Assembly: GCF_900142645.1 (NCBI RefSeq)
Contig: NZ_FRBP01000008.1
Coordinates: 154,743 to 218,742, forward strand
Origin: Eubacterium callanderi
Lineage (GTDB): Bacteria > Bacillota > Clostridia > Eubacteriales > Eubacteriaceae
Direction: 5' to 3'
DNA length: 64,000 bases
The position numbers and the translations under genes are program-made. Below, in pieces: positions 58,510 to 64,000 of the stretch; position 1 is the stretch's first letter, and every line of letters starts with the position of its first letter. The notes under the pieces were generated by a model, which did not search any database, was not told the origin of the DNA, and saw nothing but the letters and a program-made list of their open reading frames with translations.

Positions 58510-61449
58510 TTGAAAGAGCTGAAAGATCTATTTAAAAGACATTTTACGAAGGAACTGGAAGGCAGTGATAAGACTGTCTACGATCTTTTCGAGTGGCAGA
58601 ATGTTGACGTCAATTTAACAAATTATCAGACGGGCGCGACCATTTTATCCATGGAAGATCTTGAATTTCCAGTTGATTATTCGCAAAATGCCTGTAATAT
58701 TATAGCCAGCAAGTATTTCAGACGGCGGGGAATCCCTAACGGTCTGGGCTATGAACACAGCATGCGCGAGGTTGCTGACCGGATGGTTGGCTTCTGGGCA
58801 GATGCTTTGAAAGAAGAAGGCATTATTGAGACTGAGGAAGAGTGGCAGATTTTTTACGATGAGATGGTTTACGCCCTTCTGAAACAGATGTGGGCGCCAA
58901 ATTCACCGCAGTGGTTTAATACTGGTCTGTCCAGAAGCTATGGTATCAAGGGTGATAAGGACGATCTTTATTACTATGACGAGGCAGCCGGTGAGGTTAA
59001 AGAATCAGACGACCGCTATACCCGGACACAATCCAGCGCCTGTTTTATTTTATCTATTGAGGATAAGCTGCTCGGCCATCACTCCATTTCTGAGCACTAT
59101 GTCAGTGAGACCAAGCTGTTTAAAGGCGGATCCGGTGTTGGTACGAACTTTTCATCGCTTCGCGGTGTGAATGAAAAATTGTCAAGCGGCGGGCAGTCCT
59201 CAGGAATGATGAGTTTTCTGCAGGGGCTTGACCGCAATGCGGGTGCCATTAAGTCCGGCGGCACCACAAGACGCGCGGCTAAAATGGTCATTGTAGATGT
59301 TGATCATCCTGAGATTGAAGAATTTGTAGACTGGAAGGTTAAGGAAGAAGATAAAGTCCGCGCCCTTGGAAAGATGGGCTATGATATTTCTATGGATGGT
59401 GAGGCATACCGCACGGTTGCAGGGCAGAACTCAAATAACTCCGTCCGTTTAAATAAAGAATTCATGGACGCTGTCATCAATCTTGAGCACGAGCCAGATC
59501 ACAAGATGACCTTGAAGGGACGTGTGGACTTCGCGGTTAACCGCGAAGTATCTGTCAAAGAACTCTGGCAGAAAATTAATACAGCCTCATGGGCCTGCGC
59601 CGATCCAGGGCTTCAGTTCGACGACCTGTTTAACGCCTGGCACACCTGCCCCGGCGGCGAAGACGGCGATACCTCCAAAAAAGAAAACCGGATCAACGCG
59701 ACAAACCCATGCTCAGAGTATGCTTTTTTAAATGATACTGCCTGTAACCTGGCATCCATCAATATTTTCCGTTTCTTTGACCCGGAAACCAACAAAATTG
59801 ATATTGAACGCTTTTCACATTTAGCGGGACTGATCCAGCTGGTGCTGGAGGCTTCCATTTACTGGGGACAGTTCCCAACAGAAGATGTGGCGAGAAAAAG
59901 CTACCTTTTCCGCACCACCGGCCTGGGCCTTGCCAATGCTGCGTCATTGATTCTGGCGCTGGGCTATCCCTATGATTCCGATGAAGCGCGAAACCTGATC
60001 GCGGCCTTATGCGGCATTATGACGGGACATTCCTACTATGTTTCAGCAATGATGGCAGGAAAAGTTGGTCCTTTTGTGAAATATGAGATTAACAGCCCTT
60101 ATATGAAGCGTGTTATCCGTAATCACAGCCGTGTCGCGGGCTATCTGGCCGATGATTATGAAGAAATGACTTATGAGCCTCTTAAAATCAATCATGAGCT
60201 TTTAGAAGAGATGGGTTTCTTGAATATCAGCAGCCGTATCAAGGACGCGTGGAAGGATGCCATTGATTATGGTGAAGCAAACGGCTACCGCAACGCACAG
60301 GTTAGTGTTATCGCACCGACTGGTACGATTTCCTTTGCCATGGACTGCGGCGCCACCTCTGTCGAGCCCTTTTACAATCATGTGGTATTCAAAAAGCTGG
60401 TAGGCGGCGGCTCCATGGAAATTGTGAATCCTGTGATGGAGATTGCCCTCAGGAATCTGGGCTATAAGCCAAAAGAAATCTCCGATATTCTCGGCTACAT
60501 GCTGGATAAGGACGAAAAGGGTTATCTGCGTCATGACAGCCTGTCCGGCGCTCCGCATATCAAGCCTGAACATATTCCGGTTTTTGATACAGCGAATACT
60601 ATCCGCCCAGAGGGCCATGTGCTCATGGTTTCAGCCATCACGCCAATGATCAGCGGCTCTGTTTCCAAGACCGTTAATCTGCCGTCAGATGCTGAGATAG
60701 AGGATGTTAAGAAAATTCATCTTCTGGCCTACACGACCGGCGCTAAGGCCATTGCCGTTTACCGCGATGGCTGTAAGGCCTCACAGCCCTTAAGCTCCGG
60801 TAAGCAGGAGGAAGGCGAAAAGCATCTGGAGGATTGTTCTTATAAAGAGCTCCTGGAATTTGCAAGAGACTGTAACCAGGGTGTGCCTAACCGGCGCAAG
60901 CCAGACGGTATGCGTATGAGCCGTACCCATGCCGCTAAGATCGGCGATATTGAGCTTTATATCACCATCGGTTTCTACGACGATGGTAAAATTGCAGAAA
61001 TTTTTGTCTCTACCGATAAGGATGGCACAGTGGTTAAGGGCCTGCTGGCTTCATTGTCCAAGTCCATCTCCAATATGCTTCAGTACAATATCCCGCCGGA
61101 AAAAATTTCCATTATGCTGAGAGGCCAGAAGTACGAGCCGTCAGGCTTTGTACAGAGGCACCCATACATTAAATACGCGTCCTCGATTTCTGACTTGATT
61201 TCAAAAGTGATTGATATTGAATGCGGCGATTACTCAAAATGTCAGGTAAAACCAAAGGCGCCTCTTGCCAAGGTAGATGCCAGCACAGCGGCTCCGACGC
61301 CGGAAACAGTGCCGCTTCAGATGGAAATGGAAATTGAGGGTGAAAAACTCTATGGGGAAGTGTGCAGCCAGTGCGGCAGTGACCGCATGGTCCGCAATGG
61401 TACCTGTAAGGTTTGCATGGACTGTGGAACCACCACAGGCTGTAGTTGA
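58510..61449 (+). CDS. nrdJ: Adenosylcobalamin-dependent (class II) ribonucleotide reductase
   Basis: 979 residues from TTG 58510, with AAGGAG 7 bases upstream; the frame upstream begins in non-coding DNA. Class II features: APNSPQWFNTGL, QSSACFILSIEDKLL (active-site Cys), FKGGSGVGTNFSSLRG, NATNPCSEYAFLNDTACNLA (split NPCSEY, with the central Cys and Glu), VIAPTGTISFAMDCGATSV and the C-terminal redox Cys. A zinc-ribbon tail CSQCGSDRMVRNGTCKVCMD ends the protein. It makes deoxyribonucleotides anaerobically. It ties DNA synthesis to cobalamin, as do the methyltransferases. No B12 riboswitch was seen upstream. Confidence 0.95.
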   Translation: MKELKDLFKRHFTKELEGSDKTVYDLFEWQNVDVNLTNYQTGATILSMEDLEFPVDYSQNACNIIASKYFRRRGIPNGLGYEHSMREVADRMVGFWADALKEEGIIETEEEWQIFYDEMVYALLKQMWAPNSPQWFNTGLSRSYGIKGDKDDLYYYDEAAGEVKESDDRYTRTQSSACFILSIEDKLLGHHSISEHYVSETKLFKGGSGVGTNFSSLRGVNEKLSSGGQSSGMMSFLQGLDRNAGAIKSGGTTRRAAKMVIVDVDHPEIEEFVDWKVKEEDKVRALGKMGYDISMDGEAYRTVAGQNSNNSVRLNKEFMDAVINLEHEPDHKMTLKGRVDFAVNREVSVKELWQKINTASWACADPGLQFDDLFNAWHTCPGGEDGDTSKKENRINATNPCSEYAFLNDTACNLASINIFRFFDPETNKIDIERFSHLAGLIQLVLEASIYWGQFPTEDVARKSYLFRTTGLGLANAASLILALGYPYDSDEARNLIAALCGIMTGHSYYVSAMMAGKVGPFVKYEINSPYMKRVIRNHSRVAGYLADDYEEMTYEPLKINHELLEEMGFLNISSRIKDAWKDAIDYGEANGYRNAQVSVIAPTGTISFAMDCGATSVEPFYNHVVFKKLVGGGSMEIVNPVMEIALRNLGYKPKEISDILGYMLDKDEKGYLRHDSLSGAPHIKPEHIPVFDTANTIRPEGHVLMVSAITPMISGSVSKTVNLPSDAEIEDVKKIHLLAYTTGAKAIAVYRDGCKASQPLSSGKQEEGEKHLEDCSYKELLEFARDCNQGVPNRRKPDGMRMSRTHAAKIGDIELYITIGFYDDGKIAEIFVSTDKDGTVVKGLLASLSKSISNMLQYNIPPEKISIMLRGQKYEPSGFVQRHPYIKYASSISDLISKVIDIECGDYSKCQVKPKAPLAKVDASTAAPTPETVPLQMEMEIEGEKLYGEVCSQCGSDRMVRNGTCKVCMDCGTTTGCS

Positions 61450-61474
61450 TTAAATTAAACATCAAAAAATAAAT

Positions 61475-61513
61475 AAACCGGGATATTCAACTTGGAATAT
61501 CCCGGTTTTTTAT
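61475..61513. terminator. Bidirectional terminator
   Basis: AACCGGGATATTC / GAATATCCCGGTT with loop and T runs on both sides, between nrdJ and the convergent csbD-like gene. Confidence 0.93.
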
Positions 61514-61522
61514 ATCAAGGTT

Positions 61523-61723
61523 TTATTTATTCAGACGATCTTTTACATCATCTGCGACATCTTTTGCTTTTTCTTTTACGTCATTTGCCTTTTCTTTGAT
61601 TTTTCCGGCAGCTTTGTCCATCATGCCCTCAGCCTGCATGCCTTTGTCGCCAGTTGCACCGCCGACACGGTCTTTCACTTCGCCTTTTGCCTGATCGACA
61701 AAACCTGTTTTATCATTGCTCAT
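61523..61723 (-). CDS. CsbD-family stress protein
   Basis: 66 residues, Lys/Asp/Gly-rich, with VDQAKGEVKDRVGGATGDKG and then MMDKAAGKIKEKANDVKEKA, the CsbD repeat. Members are small stress-induced proteins of unknown mechanism. ATG 61723 has AAGGAGG upstream. The 5' leader holds a palindrome AAGAACTAACAATTCTT and TATATAA further upstream. Confidence 0.85.
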   Translation of the reverse strand: MSNDKTGFVDQAKGEVKDRVGGATGDKGMQAEGMMDKAAGKIKEKANDVKEKAKDVADDVKDRLNK

Positions 61724-61954
61724 TGTAAAGCCTCCTTAATAAGAATTGTTAGTTCTTATATACCCCCTAGTCAGATGATAAAAACAATCTCCGGCCTATT
61801 CCTAAGAAAAGCTTTAGTTTTGTATGGATAAGCGGAGAGAAAAAAGAATGATTTTTGATTGAGTATAAGAAGTTTAAAGGTCATGATACAATAAATAAGT
61901 ATAAAACGCATGGAAAAACAGCAGGAATCCCCGGTATAGTATGATAAAACAAAC

Positions 61955-61983
61955 TTGCAAAATTAAGTTAAGTTTGATATGAT
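61955..61983 (+). promoter_or_regulatory. Promoter upstream of proB
   Basis: TTGCAA, 17-bp spacer, TATGAT. A short hairpin GACT-gacggcaaa-AGTC follows at about 62003-62020. The gap 61724-62089 otherwise holds the csbD-like leader and nothing else visible. Confidence 0.7.
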
Positions 61984-62089
61984 AATATTTCAGAATAGTC
62001 ACCCGACTGACGGCAAAAGTCATTCATTAAAAAGGTTAGACCAAGCCGCCTGAGTGGAAGACAACAGTAGACAAATGGAGGCGCATTAA

Positions 62090-62926
62090 ATGCGACAGAC
62101 AATTAAGGAAGCAGAGACCATTGTCATAAAAATGGGAACCACCTCGGTAACCCATGCCAATGGTACCCTCAATTTAAAAAAGCTTGATCAGCTGGCAAGG
62201 GTTTTGACAGATCTTGAAAACAGTGGGAGAAAGATGGTTTTGGTATCTTCGGGTGCCATCGGCTGTGGAATGAACCGCTTAGGGTTAAAGGAACGGCCAA
62301 AGACACTGGAGGCTAAACAGGCCACCGCTTCGGTAGGACAAGGACTTTTGATGGAGATCTACCATAAGTTTTTTGACGAATACCACCAGAATGTGGGGCA
62401 GATCCTGCTGACTAAAGATGTGTTTAAGCATTCTATTAAAAGAAACAATGCCATCAACACCTTCAAGGCGCTCAAAAACCGCAGCATCATCCCAATCGTC
62501 AATGAAAATGACTGTATCGCTACGGATGAAATTCAGGAGGAGTGTTTTGGGGATAATGATATTCTGTCTGCCATGACTGCCGATATTGTGGATGCTGACC
62601 TTTTGATTATTCTCTCAGACGTGGATGGGCTGTACGACTCAAATCCCAATGAAAATGAGGATGCCAGACTGCTCCAGACCGTTGAGACGATTGATTCCGA
62701 TATTTTGAGCAGTGCGGGATGTTCTACCTCCGGCCTTGGAACAGGCGGCATGGTGACTAAAATCGGAGCGGCAAAATACGCCACAGATCGCGGAATCGAC
62801 ACGATCATCGCATCCGGTGAGGATGTCAAAGTGATTTATGATATTTTAGAAGGCAATGAAATAGGAACATTTTTTATTAAACAGGATTTACAGGAGGTCC
62901 AAAATGTTAAAAAAAGTAATGATTAG
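62090..62926 (+). CDS. proB: Glutamate 5-kinase
   Basis: 278 residues, amino-acid kinase fold without the C-terminal PUA domain. Signatures: VIKMGTTSVTHANGTLNLKK (in parts), VLVSSGAIGCGMNRLGL, KQATASVGQGLLMEIYHKFF, VNENDCIATDEIQ, FGDNDILSAMTADIV, LIILSDVDGLYDSNP and GTGGMVTKIGAAKYA. First step of proline synthesis. ATG 62090 has GGAGGCG upstream. proA is not in the window's remainder. Confidence 0.93.
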   Translation: MRQTIKEAETIVIKMGTTSVTHANGTLNLKKLDQLARVLTDLENSGRKMVLVSSGAIGCGMNRLGLKERPKTLEAKQATASVGQGLLMEIYHKFFDEYHQNVGQILLTKDVFKHSIKRNNAINTFKALKNRSIIPIVNENDCIATDEIQEECFGDNDILSAMTADIVDADLLIILSDVDGLYDSNPNENEDARLLQTVETIDSDILSSAGCSTSGLGTGGMVTKIGAAKYATDRGIDTIIASGEDVKVIYDILEGNEIGTFFIKQDLQEVQNVKKSND

Positions 62927-63059
62927 TTTGTCTGCAGTAGCAGCTGGTATGCTGACCGTATTGGGGGCTTTTTATGTGGCGGAAAAACGTCGTGAAAAGG
63001 CAGTCGGCGGCAAGTTAATGAAGGTGCAGTACCGTTTCACTAAGGATTTTGACGACTAA
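62904..63059 (+). CDS. Small single-pass membrane protein
   Basis: 51 residues from ATG 62904, which overlaps the proB end by 23 bases; CAGGAGG lies 5-10 bases upstream. One N-terminal helix (LKKVMISLSAVAAGMLTVLGAFYVAE, in parts) is followed by a basic tail RREKAVGGKLMKVQYRF. Not recognised. The overlap suggests translational coupling with proB. Confidence 0.65.
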   Translation: MLKKVMISLSAVAAGMLTVLGAFYVAEKRREKAVGGKLMKVQYRFTKDFDD

Positions 63060-63106
63060 AATCAAGCGTTAAATAAAATAAAACAGACAAAAAATTGGAG
63101 GGGTCA

Positions 63107-64000
63107 ATGTCTAAGATCTTTATTTTTACAGCATCCACTGGTGCGGGACACAACCTGGCGGCAAAATCCATTGCACAGGCTTTATCCGAATATGGTTTTG
63201 AGGTAGACGTTTATGATGCCTTCAAGGAAAGCAGCGCCGTTTTAGATAAAATTGTAACAAAGGGCTATAAGCAGCTGGTTGAAAATGTGCCAAAGCTTTA
63301 TGAGCAGATTTACAACCAGTTTAATCACATGACGCCTTTTCAGCAGAATATCTTTAAAATGATGACAAAGGTAATGAATCCGGAGATCGTTCCCATGATT
63401 CAGAAGGAGCAGCCACATCTGCTGATTTCAACCCACCCCTTTGTCACCAATATTTTAGGAACCTTAAAAGAGCACGGGGCCTTTGACCTGCCAGTGCTCT
63501 CTTTTGTGACAGATTATAAGATCCACAGCGTATACCTGCACAAAAAAATCAATGCCTATGTGGTGGGTAGTGAGTATACAAAGGAAACCATGATCGAAAA
63601 GGGTGTAAACCCGGATATCATTTATCCCTTTGGCATTCCCATAAGACAGGAATTTGTGGAGGAGACCAGGAAAAAGGCCGAGATCGAAGATCCGGCCATC
63701 CGCGGTACAATCCTGCTCATGGCGGGCAGCATGGGTACCAGACAGATGGAAAAGGCCTTTGTCGCGCTGATGAAGGCTCAGGAAAAAATTAAAATTATTG
63801 TGGTCTGCGGCAACAATAAAAAGGTCGAGCGCTCCATAGAGTTTTTAAACAAGGTCTATGAGACCGAGGATAAAGTAGTGGAGATTCATGGCTTTGTCGA
63901 CAATATCCCTGAGCTTATGGATGAGTCAGACGCCATCATCTCCAAGCCAGGCGGCCTGACGAGCACAGAGGCGATCGTCAAATGTATTCCGATGATCATC
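63107..64000 (+). CDS. Processive diacylglycerol glycosyltransferase / MurG-like (MGDG synthase family), N-terminal part
   Basis: Open from ATG 63107 (GGAGGGG upstream) to the window end, so the C-terminus is missing. IFTASTGAGHNLAAKSIAQAL starts the MGDG-synthase/UgtP fold, STHPFVTNILGTLKEHGAF and SFVTDYKIHSVYL follow, and MAGSMGTRQMEKAF then GFVDNIPELMDESDAIISKP give the nucleotide-sugar domain. It adds sugars to diacylglycerol in membrane lipids. Full length and exact sugar cannot be judged. Confidence 0.9.
   Translation, partial: MSKIFIFTASTGAGHNLAAKSIAQALSEYGFEVDVYDAFKESSAVLDKIVTKGYKQLVENVPKLYEQIYNQFNHMTPFQQNIFKMMTKVMNPEIVPMIQKEQPHLLISTHPFVTNILGTLKEHGAFDLPVLSFVTDYKIHSVYLHKKINAYVVGSEYTKETMIEKGVNPDIIYPFGIPIRQEFVEETRKKAEIEDPAIRGTILLMAGSMGTRQMEKAFVALMKAQEKIKIIVVCGNNKKVERSIEFLNKVYETEDKVVEIHGFVDNIPELMDESDAIISKPGGLTSTEAIVKCIPMII

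Noticed and set aside
1-64000. CRISPR array, tRNA or rRNA genes
   Set aside because: No regularly spaced direct repeats, no cloverleaf-like segment ending in CCA and no rRNA-like sequence was noticed on either strand by eye.

Overview
The window fits a Gram-positive anaerobic acetogen of the Eubacterium limosum/callanderi type. This is an inference. It rests on a cobalamin methanol-methyltransferase set (mtaB-mtaC plus a methyl-THF:corrinoid methyltransferase), two further UroD-type methyltransferase loci, a B12-dependent ribonucleotide reductase, corrinoid salvage (CbiZ), a RamA/RACo-like activator, an indolepyruvate:ferredoxin oxidoreductase and a Firmicute dnaG-rpoD-trmK-nif3 block. No rRNA, tRNA or CRISPR array was seen.

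Layout. 1-1600: end of a surface-sugar cluster (aminotransferase, left-handed beta-helix acyltransferase, decayed acetyltransferase). 1650-7900: accessory, phage-like DNA (BRO-type antirepressor, replication-organiser-like protein, small sigma factor, DUF1659 and DUF2922 proteins, M15 peptidase) with palindromic repeats. 7998-20200: C1 island. A PocR/AraC regulator with an in-frame stop precedes corrinoid protein, CobW-like GTPase and His-rich protein genes; then come a truncated corrinoid protein, mtaB, mtaC and the THF methyltransferase, a GGDEF protein, a sigma factor and the ASKHA corrinoid activator.

20290-27590 is the most unusual stretch. A LytTR regulator/GHKL kinase pair lies beside an operon for a pentameric-ligand-gated-channel-like protein, a voltage-sensor-type K+ channel and an ECF S-component-like protein. 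The operon has a structured 5' leader of about 235 nt, and a second RNA of the same architecture and length lies at 20365-20604. Both RNA promoters have paired CGGTAA/TTACCG boxes 20 bp apart, probable LytTR sites. A second, orphan GHKL kinase with an altered H-box closes the region.

27886-29618: a tyrosine recombinase between inverted 21-bp palindromic sites, then a variant HD-GYP protein. 29700-33085 and 43600-45790: two loci with the same plan (UroD-type methyltransferase, tiny acidic downstream ORF, divergent TetR gene, inverted-repeat operator). 33313-39758: four-carbon sugar-acid operon (PdxA2, DUF1537 kinase, degenerate PrpR-like regulator, LarA-like protein, cyclase-family hydrolase). 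39922-42128: AmmeMemoRadiSam genes. 42309-43532: an arginase-like gene with an in-frame TGA and a 21-codon gene with its own promoter and terminator. 45823-64000 is mostly housekeeping: CbiZ, AlkD-like, dnaG, rpoD, trmK, nif3-like, galE, iorAB, plsY, nrdJ, csbD-like, proB and a truncated diacylglycerol glycosyltransferase gene.

All family assignments come from reading motifs by eye; no database search was run.
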